Below, piece after piece: positions 1 through 9,900 of a stretch of DNA of 33,830 bases. The translations under genes and the position numbers were made by a program. The notes beneath the pieces were generated by a model. That model ran no database searches and was not told where the DNA came from. It saw nothing but the letters and a program-made list of their open reading frames with translations. The DNA is taken from contig JAFRXD010000024.1 in assembly GCA_017441605.1 (NCBI GenBank), positions 1-33,830 on the forward strand. The letters run 5' to 3'. Source of the stretch: Thermoguttaceae bacterium. Lineage in GTDB: Bacteria > Planctomycetota > Planctomycetia > Pirellulales > Thermoguttaceae. Position 1 is the stretch's first letter, and the number at the start of each line of letters is the position of its first letter.

Positions 1-1139
1 AGGCGGAGAAGCGCCGGGAGAGCTTGGGTTTGGAGTCGGCGTCGGAAGGCGAGGTATTTACGACGCGAACGCGGTACAGCTCTTTGGACGGTTCGGCGGT
101 ATCTTCGGAGATTCTTCAAGAGAAATCGGGCGCTTCTAGCGACGCCGGGGCGTTGGGGTATCCGGTGGGCTCGGACGCTTATTTGGACGCGGCGACGGCG
201 GAGGTCTACGGGAAGCGGACGGTTCGGGAGGACGCGGTCGAGGCGAGCTCGGGGTTGGGGTCGACTCGAGAGCGGACGAAGACGCGGGGGCTTTTTGGGC
301 ACCCGGTCGAGACGAGCGCGCGGGACGGGGAGACGTTTCGGGAGCGATGGGTCGAGCCGGACGTCGGTCGCGAGGGCTGGGTATCGCAGCTGTTGCCGGA
401 AGGGCTGGCGTACTCGTCGTATTTGGCGGGTCGGAAAGAGCCGCGTTTGGAGAGCATCATTAATCACGCCCAAGGGTACGGAACGCTTTGGGACATAACG
501 TTGGGGGGTCGGACGGCGATATGGCGGTACGGGACGACGGACGTCGTTCGTCCGGAGGGCTGGGAGCTGGAGCTGGAAGGGGCGGCGCTTTTGCGGCTGG
601 ACTGGGAGCGTCACAGGAATCTTGCGGCGACGGACTACCGGGCGGGTTTGCCGCTGGTCTACGCGACGAAGCGTTGGCAGTTCAAGACGGGTTATTACCA
701 CGTGAGCTCGCATTTGGGGGACAATTATCTGATGGACAAGTTCCGCCCGAGATTTCATTATTCTCGGGACGCGATTATGTTCGGGCTGGCGCTGACGCCG
801 GTTCCGGACGTTCGGCTTTACGCGGAGATCGACTACGCGTTTCACTGCGGTCGTACGACGGAGCCGCTGGAGTTTCAGTTTGGGGTGGAGTACTCGCCGC
901 AGTACGAGCCGGGGACGTCGAATTGGATCGGGCGGCCGTTTTTCGCGTCGCACGCGCACTTGTACCAGGAGCGGGATTTTGGCGGTTACTGGGCGACGCA
1001 GACGGGGGTTCAGTGGCGGAGCGCTTCGAACGGGCTTTTGCGGCTCGGGGCGGAATACTTTCAAGGGGGCGACGATTTGTACCAGTTCCATCGGACGTTC
1101 CAGCGGAAATACGGGTTCGGGATTTGGTACGATTTCTAA
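1..1139 (+). CDS. DUF1207 family protein (5' end outside window)
   Basis: The reading frame is open from the first base and ends at TAA 1137-1139. The only in-window start near the edge is a TTG at 24 with no signal peptide behind it, so the true start probably lies upstream. The C-terminal ~240 residues match my memory of DUF1207, a family common in planctomycetes: a GGRTAIWRYG segment, a DYRAGLPLVY segment, the block FKTGYYHVSSHLGDNYLMD, a YSRDAIMFGL segment and a terminal GIWYDF. The alternating aromatic/hydrophilic strands suggest an outer-membrane or periplasmic beta structure, which is inference. No biochemical function is known to me. The gene lies 21 bases ahead of the ExbB-like gene and may share its transcript. 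The first ~110 residues are low in recognisable motifs. Confidence 0.8.
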   Translation, partial: AEKRRESLGLESASEGEVFTTRTRYSSLDGSAVSSEILQEKSGASSDAGALGYPVGSDAYLDAATAEVYGKRTVREDAVEASSGLGSTRERTKTRGLFGHPVETSARDGETFRERWVEPDVGREGWVSQLLPEGLAYSSYLAGRKEPRLESIINHAQGYGTLWDITLGGRTAIWRYGTTDVVRPEGWELELEGAALLRLDWERHRNLAATDYRAGLPLVYATKRWQFKTGYYHVSSHLGDNYLMDKFRPRFHYSRDAIMFGLALTPVPDVRLYAEIDYAFHCGRTTEPLEFQFGVEYSPQYEPGTSNWIGRPFFASHAHLYQERDFGGYWATQTGVQWRSASNGLLRLGAEYFQGGDDLYQFHRTFQRKYGFGIWYDF

Positions 1140-1160
1140 GTTAGAGGCGAGACGCATCGT

Positions 1161-2537
1161 ATGAAAAAGTTTTTCGGCAATTTGGCGAGTTCGTCGACGC
1201 TTTGGGGGCTTGTCGCGACGTTCGTTTATTATTTCTCGATTAACGCGGGGATTATAACGAACGGGACGCTGATACGCTATAGCGCGGGGCACCCGGTCGA
1301 GTACGCGACGCTGGCGATGTTTTGGATCGGGGCGGTGGACTTGGCGTTTAAGTTGGCGCGGACGCGTCGGGAGCGCCGGGCGCTGAGGCGCGGGGCGCTG
1401 TTTCCTCCGAAGAAGCGCGAGAAGGAGTCGTTGTCGACGGTGGAGGACTATCTTGGGACGATCGCGAAGGCGCGAGAGGTTCGGGGGGACTCGACTCATT
1501 TGCGTCGGCTGGCCGCGGCGTTGAATTTTCTGAAATACGGGGGTTCTCCGGACGATTTGGACCAGGAGCTTCGGGCGCTTTCGGAGGACGGGATGGACGC
1601 GCGGGACTCGGAGTACGGGATGGTTCGGACGTTCGTCTGGGCGATACCGATTCTGGGGTTCCTCGGGACGGTGCTGGGGATTACGACGGCGCTGGGAAAT
1701 CTGGACTTGACGCGATTGGAGGCGACTGGAGAGGCGCTTTCGTCGGGGTTGAAGGTGGCGTTCGACACGACGGCGCTGGCGCTTTCGCTGGTGTTCGTCG
1801 TCTATTTCTTGCAGTTTTACTCGCGGAAGAAGGACGCGGAGCTGGAGGACGCGGTTCGGGCGCGGGTCGACTCGGAGTTGAAGGGGCGCTTTAGGGCGGA
1901 GCCGGAAACTCGCGAGTCGGAGCTGGAAGCGACGCGGAAATTTATGAGATCGGTGGTCGAGACGTTCGCGAGCTCGACGCGGGCGCAGGTCGCGCTTTGG
2001 AAGGAGGCGACGGAGGGCTCGGCGGAGCGATTCGGCGAGGCGCTGGACAAGCGGCTGGCCTCGGGGAGCGCGGAATGGTCGAAGGCTTTGGCGAACGCGC
2101 AGCGGGAGTTTGTCGAGGAGACGGCGCGCCCGGCGCTGGAGGAGAGCGCGCGAAGCGCGGAGCGGCTGGAGGCTTTGGAGTCGGCGGTCGGGGAGCAAGT
2201 CGCGGCGCTGCGACGGGTTCTCGAGGCGACGGCGGAGGTCGCGACGCTGGAAGAGCGGCTGACGCGGACGTTGGAGAAGATCGCGGAGGTCGGGGAGTTC
2301 GAGAAGACGCTTTCGAATTTGTCGGCGACGGTTTGCCTGCTGAACTCGAAGTTGGCTTCGAGCGGTCCGCGGTACGACGAGATATTGAGCCGTCGGACGG
2401 CGAAGCGGGACGAGGCGCTGGCGGCGCTGGACTCGCTGGAGAGCGCGTTGGGCTCGGAGCCGAGGACTTTAACGCTGCGGGAGTTCGACGCGGAGGACGT
2501 CGAGGAGCCGGGCGAGGAAGAGAAACGGTCGGCGTAG
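1161..2537 (+). CDS. MotA/TolQ/ExbB proton-channel family protein with long coiled-coil tail
   Basis: 458 residues. Hydrophobic spans lie at about 13-31, 45-66, 154-180 and 198-220. The third and fourth carry the family-like stretches WAIPILGFLGTVLGITTAL and AFDTTALALSLVFVVYFLQF, as in the two pore-lining helices of ExbB/TolQ/MotA. Family members convert proton or sodium flow into mechanical force on a periplasmic partner. From about 225 to 420 the protein is a highly charged Glu/Arg/Ala coiled coil expected in the cytoplasm. That makes it roughly twice the length of classical ExbB. The ATG at 1161 is preceded by a GAGGCGAGA purine stretch. The next gene starts 16 bases after the stop and encodes an ExbD-like protein, so the two probably form one complex. 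The substrate or load is unknown. Confidence 0.85.
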   Translation: MKKFFGNLASSSTLWGLVATFVYYFSINAGIITNGTLIRYSAGHPVEYATLAMFWIGAVDLAFKLARTRRERRALRRGALFPPKKREKESLSTVEDYLGTIAKAREVRGDSTHLRRLAAALNFLKYGGSPDDLDQELRALSEDGMDARDSEYGMVRTFVWAIPILGFLGTVLGITTALGNLDLTRLEATGEALSSGLKVAFDTTALALSLVFVVYFLQFYSRKKDAELEDAVRARVDSELKGRFRAEPETRESELEATRKFMRSVVETFASSTRAQVALWKEATEGSAERFGEALDKRLASGSAEWSKALANAQREFVEETARPALEESARSAERLEALESAVGEQVAALRRVLEATAEVATLEERLTRTLEKIAEVGEFEKTLSNLSATVCLLNSKLASSGPRYDEILSRRTAKRDEALAALDSLESALGSEPRTLTLREFDAEDVEEPGEEEKRSA

Positions 2538-2553
2538 GGGAATCGAGCGAGGG

Positions 2554-4596
2554 ATGTCCGGACGCGGTCGCAGAATTTCGGAGGAGACGTTTTCGTTGTT
2601 TCCGTTCCTAGCGGTGCTTCTTTGCGCGATGGGAACGCTGACGATGATATTCGTCGCGATCGCGCGGGATCCGGCGCCGGTCGAAGAGAGCGCGGCGACG
2701 GAGCCGGAGTTCGATCCGGAGGCCGGGCTCGGAGAGCTCGGGAACTACGGGAAGATCGCGGACGCGTCGACGCTTGCGCGGGAGCTTGGTCGGAACAGGC
2801 TCGGGGCGGACGAGGACGCGGAACGCGACGACGCGTACGAGAGGGCGCTTTTGCAAACGAACGCGGCGACGCTGGACGAGCTGGTCGCGGAGAAGGAGTC
2901 GGTGGAGTGGCTTCTTGAGGAGCTTCGGTCGACGCGGGCTCGGGTCGGGGACTCGCTGGAGGAGGAGCGGGCGAGGCTGGCGCGAGCGGAGGAGGCGCTG
3001 GCGCGGGAGCGGGAGCGCCGGGACGTGGATTTGCGCCGAGTCGAGGCGCTGACGAGCGAGGAGGAGGCGAAGGAGAGCGAGGAGGCGCTGCGAGCGCGTC
3101 TGGCGGCGCTGGACGTCGAGCTGGAGGAGCTGCGCCTGGAGACGGAGAAGCTACGGGAGCGGAACAAGGACGCGAAGCGGTCTTACGCGATTATTCCGTA
3201 CCAGGGGAAGAAAGGGACGTTTCGGCGCCCGATTTACGTGGAGTGCGACGCGGAGGGGGTTTTTCTGCAACCGGAGGGACTGCGATTCGACGACGCCGAT
3301 TTTCTTTTGGCGCGGTATCCGGGGAACCCGTTCGACTCGGCGCTTAGGGCGGCGGCGCGGCATTACGTCGAGACGTCGGGCCAGCGAACGGCGTCGGGGG
3401 ACGTATTGGAGCCTTATCCGCTTTTGATCGTTCGACCCGGGGGCGCTCGGTATTTCTACGCGGCGCTGGCGGCGCTGGCGTCTTGGGGGGATCTTTACGG
3501 ATACGAGTTTGTGGCGGAGGATCAACGAATCGAGTACCCTGAGTCGGATCCGACGCTGCTTCGCTTGGCGAGCGATCGGGTCTCGGAGGCGCGAGCGCGA
3601 TTGGCGGCGCAGTTGAACGAGGCGCTTTCGATACAGCGGGCGATCGAGCGCGGCGCGGGCGATCCGCGATTCGGGGGGAACGCGAACGAGAGCGCGGGCA
3701 GCGAGTTGCAGTCGCAGTTGGGGTCGAATTTTCGATTGGGCGCGGCGCGACCGGGGGCCGTAAGCGGGCGAGGCGAGGCTCGCGAGAGCGGCGGACGTGT
3801 CGCGGACGGTTGGAACCCCGGGTACAACGGGGCGTTTGGCAGGTACGTGATCGACCGAGCGGCGGCGCGAGGAACCGGTCGGCTCGGGGGCGCGAGCGCG
3901 GCGCCGGGAGGCTCCGGCGAGGGGTCGGGAGGCGCCGGCGAGATTGAGGGAGAGAGCGTTGGGAGCGGCGGCGGCGACGGAACGGCGGGCGAGTCGCAAA
4001 CGCAATACGTCGCGAACGCGGGGGCGACGGAGGAGCGCGGGGACGCGCCGGGGTACATGAAGGCGTTTATCGCGGAGGAGGAGTCGAAGCCGGAGAGCGC
4101 GCCGGGTACGGCGGGGGTCGAGGCGCGGCAGACGCTTGGGAACACGACTTACGCGAAGGGCGCGACCGGGACGGCGTCGGCGGGGACGCTCGCGAAGAGG
4201 GGGTCGGAGGAGAAGGAGACGGAGAAGGAATCGCTACCGCGCGAGGCGTTTCGTTTGTCGCAGGATCGTCGGGAGAACTCGGCGGTGGAGCGACCGGTGT
4301 TGGTTCGTTGCGAGGAGAGCCGGATCGTGTTTCCGAGGCAGGCGGGGGTTCGGGCGGAGACGCGGATCGAACGGTCGAAGGGGTCGTCCGGGGCGGATTT
4401 GGATCGCGAGCTCATGGAGGCGTTCGCGTTTTGCGCGAAGTCTTGGGGCGCGGCGGGTCGAGACGCGTATTGGGCGCCGTTTATTAAGGCGGATGTATTG
4501 GAGGGGGGCGAGGAACGATTTCGCGAGTTGTCCGAATTTTGCGAGCGGCAAGGGTTGGCGATCGTTCGCGTTGAAACGAGCGGGACGGGAAAATGA
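2554..4596 (+). CDS. ExbD-like single-span partner with coiled coil and duplicated C-terminal domain
   Basis: 680 residues. One membrane span lies at about 15-37, directly after a short basic N-terminus, which is the topology of ExbD/TolR/MotB. A charged coiled coil covers about 105-207. A folded segment at about 212-330 opens with RRPIYVECDAEGVFLQP. A Gly/Ala/Ser/Glu-rich low-complexity linker spans about 370-560. A second segment at about 578-675 opens with RPVLVRCEESRIVFP, so the two look like diverged copies of one domain. I see no OmpA-type peptidoglycan-binding motif. Position right behind the ExbB-like gene supports a motor/stator partner. The FSLFPFLAVLLCAMGTL span is typical of planctomycete proteins in this arrangement (memory, not search). 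Confidence 0.7.
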   Translation: MSGRGRRISEETFSLFPFLAVLLCAMGTLTMIFVAIARDPAPVEESAATEPEFDPEAGLGELGNYGKIADASTLARELGRNRLGADEDAERDDAYERALLQTNAATLDELVAEKESVEWLLEELRSTRARVGDSLEEERARLARAEEALARERERRDVDLRRVEALTSEEEAKESEEALRARLAALDVELEELRLETEKLRERNKDAKRSYAIIPYQGKKGTFRRPIYVECDAEGVFLQPEGLRFDDADFLLARYPGNPFDSALRAAARHYVETSGQRTASGDVLEPYPLLIVRPGGARYFYAALAALASWGDLYGYEFVAEDQRIEYPESDPTLLRLASDRVSEARARLAAQLNEALSIQRAIERGAGDPRFGGNANESAGSELQSQLGSNFRLGAARPGAVSGRGEARESGGRVADGWNPGYNGAFGRYVIDRAAARGTGRLGGASAAPGGSGEGSGGAGEIEGESVGSGGGDGTAGESQTQYVANAGATEERGDAPGYMKAFIAEEESKPESAPGTAGVEARQTLGNTTYAKGATGTASAGTLAKRGSEEKETEKESLPREAFRLSQDRRENSAVERPVLVRCEESRIVFPRQAGVRAETRIERSKGSSGADLDRELMEAFAFCAKSWGAAGRDAYWAPFIKADVLEGGEERFRELSEFCERQGLAIVRVETSGTGK

Positions 4597-4698
4597 GTTG
4601 GAAGGGATTCCAAAGATTGGAACGAAGAGTCGGAGGAGTACGCTTGACGACGAAATCGGGGTCGTTTTAATTGGTAGGGTTTTTTGGTATATGCAGAA

Positions 4699-4718
4699 TT
4701 AGCCTTGCTAAATTTTTT
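4699..4718 (+). terminator. Weak intrinsic terminator candidate after the ExbB/ExbD-like pair
   Basis: TTAGC-CTT-GCTAA forms a 5-bp hairpin followed at once by a run of six T (4713-4718), about 100 bases after the stop at 4596. The stem is short and AT-rich, so efficiency is doubtful. Confidence 0.4.
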
Positions 4719-4747
4719 GCGGAGGTCTATTTCTACGAAATCTTTTC

Positions 4748-4775
4748 TTGAATTTCTATTTGTCGGCGTTACACT
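4748..4775 (+). promoter_or_regulatory. Sigma70-type promoter candidate upstream of the 208-residue hypothetical gene
   Basis: TTGAAT (4748-4753) and TACACT (4770-4775) are separated by 16 bases. The same TACACT and 16-base spacing appear in the promoter candidate of a pilin gene at 32955-32982. A transcript starting here would carry a leader of about 300 bases before the ATG at 5089. Confidence 0.45.
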
Positions 4776-5088
4776 AGAGTCTTGAAAGCGCCGTCCAAAA
4801 CAGAGACGCCTCGCTCGCGGGTCCCCCCTCCGCGCCGAAGGCGCTCTTTCGCGACATAAGAAGCGATAGCGCCCCCCCTGGGAAGTCTTTGTTGGCGTCG
4901 ATTTACCGACGAGCCAACGCGCCGGGCGAGCTCGCGCATTGTCGTTTGACAACGCGCGAGACGCATGGCGCGGGCTTCGGTATTTCTTTCGACGCGGTCG
5001 TCCTTTCGCAAGCCGACAATCGCCGCTCGCGCGAGTCGGCTCCCGCCTTCCGATATCGAGAACCGTATTTGCGGTTGGGATTTAGAGA
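4776..5088 (+). other. Non-coding leader with three hairpins
   Basis: I find no convincing gene in this stretch; short open frames here overlap one another and lack family signatures. It holds three inverted repeats. The first, 4832-4844, is GCGCC-GAA-GGCGC. The second, 4891-4918, has GTTGGC pairing with GCCAAC plus an inner GTCG/CGAC. The third, 4931-4960, has CTCGCGC and TTGTC pairing with GACAA and GCGCGAG around a GTTT loop, with one mismatch. It could be a structured 5' leader of the gene at 5089 or a small RNA; no known riboswitch class is recognised. Confidence 0.4.
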
Positions 5089-5715
5089 ATGGACGACTTT
5101 TTCAAGCGCCGAGAAATGGACGCGTCTTTTGGAGACGCGGCGGACGACGTTTTCGAAAACGCGTATCTGCTCGATCGATTGCAAGATTTGCTCGACGACG
5201 ACTTTCTTCTCTTTATCAAGCGCGGTCGTTCACTGAAGCGGGAAAACGAGTACTTGCGAGAGGCTCTGGCTTGGGAGCGGGCTCCGATACGCTACGTGTA
5301 CGAGTGTTTGCCGGGGCGCCCGGCGATCGCGGACGCGCGAACGGCTTCGGACGAGGAGATATCGCGGGCGCTTTTCGATTTGGTTCGCCGGTTGCGGGAG
5401 ATTAATCACGTCATTCTTTACGCGGACCATCTTTCGGATCGGCGGCTGTATCGCCTGATCGTTCGGAACGTGCTGTCTCAGGAGCTCAAATATTTGCCCG
5501 ACGCGAAGTCGCCGGTTTATTGGAACTTCTGCTATTTCACGGAAGAAGAGGACGACGAGGTTCTCGAAGACGACCGGGAGTGGAACTGGCTGACGTACTA
5601 CGCGACGGACGCGCAGCGCCGGGCGTGGCTATTGCGGAGCGGGGAGGGGCTGCCTCCGAAGTTGAGCGCTCCGCATCGCCGGGAATATTTGGCGGAACGG
5701 GTTTGCTTCCATTGA
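5089..5715 (+). CDS. Conserved hypothetical protein, planctomycete type
   Basis: 208 residues, soluble, no signal peptide or membrane span, rich in Asp/Glu/Arg and aromatic residues. The segments ENEYLREALAWERAPI, YADHLSDRRLYRLIVRNVL and WLTYYATDAQRRAWL resemble a family of uncharacterised planctomycete proteins with a recurring 'DHLSDRELY' core, which I recall without a name. The function is unknown. The ATG at 5089 has only weak upstream purines (GGGAT nine bases away, AGAG two bases away). It stands alone on the plus strand, preceded by its own promoter candidate and a structured leader. Its stop is seven bases from the stop of the convergent MFS gene. Confidence 0.7.
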   Translation: MDDFFKRREMDASFGDAADDVFENAYLLDRLQDLLDDDFLLFIKRGRSLKRENEYLREALAWERAPIRYVYECLPGRPAIADARTASDEEISRALFDLVRRLREINHVILYADHLSDRRLYRLIVRNVLSQELKYLPDAKSPVYWNFCYFTEEEDDEVLEDDREWNWLTYYATDAQRRAWLLRSGEGLPPKLSAPHRREYLAERVCFH

Positions 5716-5722
5716 GCGGGGG

Positions 5723-6931
5723 TTACGCTTCGCGTCGAGCGCGGAGCTTAGCGCGAGTTTCGACGGTCGCGGCGCAAGCGCTGTTGCAGAGGCCAAGGAC
5801 GGCGGAGGTAATAAAGAGGGTCTCGATTCCGAGGGTCTTCCAGATCCAGCCTCCGAAGAGGGCGACTAGGACGGTTACGAGGTGATTGACGGAAAGCCCG
5901 GTCGAGACGGTCTTTTTGATTTCTTCTTTGGTCTCGGACAATTCTTGGACGTAGACGTTGGTCGCCATCGAGGCTAGGGAAATAACGGAGTCTAGGACGT
6001 AGTTGACGCAGCAGACGGCGAAGGCGACGCGCATGGGGAAAATCCGATGGGCGAAGCCGTAGAAGAAGCAGACGACGACTAGGATTAGGGTGTCGGCTAT
6101 CATGATGGGCTTGTAGCCGATTTTGTCGATTAGTCGCCCCACGATAGGGGACGCGAGGTAGCAAACGACGGCGGAAACGGCGTATAGGACGGAGATGTGG
6201 GTCGCGCTGGCGCCGTAAAATAGGACGAGTACGTAGGGGCCGAAGGTGAAGAAGACTTGCTTTCGGGCGCCGTAGAAGATCTCTAAAATATAGTACTTGG
6301 AGTACTTTTTTCGGAAGTAGAACCGCTCGCCGCTTTTGTCGGGGGCGCTTTGGCCCTTCATTTTGAGGGCGACGAGGGCGCTGGCGAGCATAAGGACCGT
6401 CGCGAGGGCGAAGAATTGCTTGTAAGGTTTGCCGTCGAAGAGGAACGCGAAGGCGACGATGACTACGAGAAATCCGCAAAGATTGCCGATTTGGTTGATC
6501 GCGTTCTGTTTTCCGAGGGCGAGGCCGCCGCGGTCGGGCTTGGCGTATTGCAGGGAGAGGGCGCTCCTCATGCCGATTTGGACGTGATCGCCAAAGGAGT
6601 AGACGAAGGTGGCTAGAATCGCCCAGACGCGAGTCGCGGGGGCGACGGAGATCAGCGCCATGCCGACAAGGGCGACGATGGCGCCGAGTTTGTAGAGGCG
6701 CTCGGTCGAGAAGGTGTGGAGCGCGGCGAGGACGAAGACTAGGAGCAGCCCGGGGAGCTCGCGGAAGAACTCGGTCACGCCGCGGTCGAATTCGGACATT
6801 TGGACCGATTCGGCGAAAAAGTTGTCGATCACGCCCTTGTAGACGCCGTATCCGAGGGCGCAGAGGAGCATCGAGAGGAAGAAGGACTTGTAGGGGGAGT
6901 CTTCTCGGAAGGCTTCTTTTATGGAGTTCAT
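5723..6931 (-). CDS. MFS transporter, substrate unknown
   Basis: About 402 residues with roughly 12 hydrophobic spans in two halves separated by a charged central loop around residues 190-215 (KGQSAPDKSGERFYFRKKYS), as in the major facilitator superfamily. The motif SPIVGRLIDKIGYKPIMI in the second half fits the MFS G-x-L-x-D-R/K-x-G loop between adjacent spans. It is an integral inner-membrane secondary carrier; nothing in the sequence fixes the substrate. I chose the ATG at 6931. An upstream TTG at 6943 adds four residues but no better ribosome site. It follows the TadG-like gene on the same strand, but a strong hairpin lies between them, so it may not belong to the pilus transcript. Confidence 0.85.
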   Translation of the reverse strand: MNSIKEAFREDSPYKSFFLSMLLCALGYGVYKGVIDNFFAESVQMSEFDRGVTEFFRELPGLLLVFVLAALHTFSTERLYKLGAIVALVGMALISVAPATRVWAILATFVYSFGDHVQIGMRSALSLQYAKPDRGGLALGKQNAINQIGNLCGFLVVIVAFAFLFDGKPYKQFFALATVLMLASALVALKMKGQSAPDKSGERFYFRKKYSKYYILEIFYGARKQVFFTFGPYVLVLFYGASATHISVLYAVSAVVCYLASPIVGRLIDKIGYKPIMIADTLILVVVCFFYGFAHRIFPMRVAFAVCCVNYVLDSVISLASMATNVYVQELSETKEEIKKTVSTGLSVNHLVTVLVALFGGWIWKTLGIETLFITSAVLGLCNSACAATVETRAKLRARREA

Positions 6932-6948
6932 TGTGGAGCTCAAATAGC

Positions 6949-6979
6949 GTTACGGTCGCGCGTTAAGCGCGACCGTAAC
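6949..6979 (-). terminator. Perfect 13-bp inverted repeat at the end of the Tad gene cluster
   Basis: GTTACGGTCGCGC (6949-6961), loop GTTAA, then the exact complement (6967-6979). It begins ten bases past the stop of the TadG-like gene and ends about 18 bases before the MFS ATG. There is no T-run on either strand, so it may be a factor-independent pause site, an mRNA 3'-end stabiliser, or an operator. Confidence 0.45.
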
Positions 6980-6988
6980 AAGGAGAAA

Positions 6989-9900
6989 TTAGTTGGCTAG
7001 GACGCCACAGTGGTCGGCGGCGTTTTGAGCGGCGCGCTTGATAGCCTCGTTGGGTCGTTGCCCGGAGTTCGGGGGACAACCGCGACCTTCGGAGGCGGCT
7101 TTGAGCCTACTTCGGGTAACGGGGGAGAGCATCGCGTCCCAACTTGGCTCGATCCTAGCTTCCGGGAGGGCGTCAAGGAGGTCGCTCTTGGATGGGGACA
7201 AATTGACCATCGTCGGGTAGTCGAGGGCTTTTGGTTTGGTTTCCCAATCCTTGGGGTCGACTTTTGGGTTGTTCCACTCTGGGGCTTTGACGATCGGCCA
7301 TTTTTCGAGTTGGGGTTTGGTCGAGGTGGATTGGTTCGCCCATTGGAGCGTGTCCCAGGCGATATTGGGCTGGCTCGAGGGGTCGGCGTCGACGAAACGG
7401 CCTTTTTTATCGACGTTACGCCCGTTGGACGGGTAGAACGTCGCTTGGGCGGCGGCGATAACACCGTCGGTCTGTCCCAATCGTTTAAAGACTCTGGGTC
7501 CGGCGACGGGGGCGCGCGGTTGAGTTTGGACAATGGCGCAAACGGAGAACATTTGGTCGAGGACGTCGGGGTTTTCCCAGAAGGGCTCGTCGCCTTTGTT
7601 TTCTTCGTCGGTACCGGCGATTACGTAAAGGTAGTGGGGACCCGTTTTATTGCGATAAGGTCTCCAATCGCCGGTTCTAAGATAGTACGACTCGCTTAAA
7701 GAGTAGCGATAGGACCAAGCGGTCAAGTAGGTGGCGAAATTGGAGATTCGCAATTTGTCGCGGTATTCGCGTATTAGACCGGAGCGAAGTCGGCAGATCG
7801 TAGGATAAGACGCGCGAACCATTTGCGAGGTCTTTTCCTTGTCGTAGTCGAACTCGTTGATCGGATAGCTCCAAACGCTGGGGTTGTTTTTGTATCCGTA
7901 AATACTAAAACCGCCGGGATTGTCCTCGGGGACGGGTTTCCAAGAGTCGGGGACGCTCGTTCGCAGGGCTTTGATCGCGTCCCATATCTCTTTAGTATGG
8001 TTCTTTTTTCTTCGCCAGCGTCGACGACGACTCGGTCTCACCGCGGACATTTCTCGCGTTAAGTAGTAATAGTAACTGGCTTTGAACATCGCGTCGACCC
8101 AAGCGTCGTTGTGGGTAATCTCGTTCATCGTATTTTGGATTTTTTCGACGGAATTATCGTAATAGTTGTTGGTTTTGGAGTTGTAAGGTAGCTTGGGTAG
8201 TTTGTTGTATCTTGGGGATTGGTTGCCCGACGCCCACTTTTGACTCGAAACGTTAGAGCGATAGTTGATCCCGTTATCGCGAATAACCGAATCCTCGGCG
8301 AGGACGGGGAGCAACGGCTTATGTCGCTCTCGATCGGCGAGCGGGTCGTCGCATTCGGGGGTGGCGCAAATTGGTTTTTGGAGACTGTTGACGCGATCGG
8401 TCAGCGCGAGCCATCTGGAGTAGACGTCGTATTCGTCCTTACCGATTTGCCGAACCTCGGGGGAGGTGATTTGACCAACGAACCATTGAAAAAAACGTTG
8501 AAGTTCTCTTGGAACGTCCCAAATTATCGTTTTGGAAAGATCGAGGATCGGAATCGAGAAAACTAAATCGATAACGATATTGGAACAAAGATCCGCCAAA
8601 TCTCTTTTTAGTTCGTCGTAGGCCGCGGCGTCGTTCTCTACGATGCTTCTTAACATCGCGTCAACGCTATCGTTATTCAATAAATCGGAATTTTGAAACC
8701 ATTCGGCGAAAGGTCTAAGGGTATCTTCGTAAGGCAGTTTTTCTTTTGCGTAATCGGCTTCAAATTTATCTAGGAATTCGCCAACTTCCTTAATCTTGGA
8801 GAGTTGATCCCATCCAAACGCTCGAAGGTTTTCAGGAACCGAGATCGCGCCATTAGATATCGTTTCAACGATCGCCTCGCAAAGTTTAAGGATTTTGTCG
8901 TCGGTAAGGTATTTTTGATACTTCGAATTCTTTTGTCTCGCGGTTTTTTGTAGGAAAAGAGCGCCCGCCAAGCCTTTGTAAGCGACCCAATTAGGAGCCG
9001 CCGTTGTCGCCACGATTAAAGAGATCTTTCGTAGGACGTAAACTTTAATCGCGTATATTCCTCCTTTCAGTAGGATCTTTCCAAGTTCCTTCGCCAAGTA
9101 TTGAGCTTTATTCGCAAGTCTTCTGTTAATATCTTCTTGCAGCGTCTTCAATAATTCCGCTTCCTCGGAGATTTCGTTTATGGCTTTGTTGTATTCCAAG
9201 TACTTTTCCAAACATTCTTGATTGCACAAATCGAGGACGTCGAGCGGTTGATTGGACTCCAACCAATTTGAAACGCGATCATATTGGAAGTTCGGAAAGC
9301 CTTTTGTAATAAACTTTACCGCGTAATCGATTAATAGCAAATCGACTTTTCCCGCGATTAAAGTCTGGAGATCGATCCAATCTAAATTATCTTTGAAGAA
9401 ATCGACGGCGTCGCTAAAGGTATAGGACGGCAGGTCGTCGAGATCCGTAAACTCGACGGCGGGACCTGAGAAGACTATTCCCGTTTTGAGTTCCTCTGCG
9501 CCGGGGACAAGGGAGTCGAGGGGCGCGACGGTATAGTCGCTAAACCCGGTAACGGAATCCGTGTGGTAGGCGAGACTTATCGCGTCGGTGGATTCTTTGA
9601 TTTTTTTGGCGAGGACTCTTTCCTCTTTTCTTTGCTTGTCTCCACCGACGATCGCGTTGAGTTGCTTTTGCTCTTTTTCCAACTCCTTGTAAATTCTGTC
9701 TCTCACCTTTTGGGAATCGGTCGATCCTCCGTTAAGTTTTTTTTCGAGTTCGATTAACTCGTTAAGCTCGGATTGAACGCTACCGCCGGAAAAGGAGGCG
9801 ACTCCGAAACCTAGGGGTAGGTTTTCGGTTTCGTGAATAAGGACGCCAAGGGGATAGAAGGTCGCCGAGAGCCCGAGTTCGTGGAGATTGTAATCCATTG

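Noticed and set aside
3151..4005. 284-codon open frame on the minus strand opposite the ExbD-like gene
   Set aside because: Arg/Ala-rich antisense shadow of a clear gene, with no start context or motifs.
1161..4596. Zorya-type defence pair (ZorA/ZorB)
   Set aside because: The long-tailed ExbB-like protein resembles ZorA in layout, but the partner has no OmpA-type peptidoglycan-binding domain and no ZorC/D/E-type genes are nearby; the neighbour is DUF1207.
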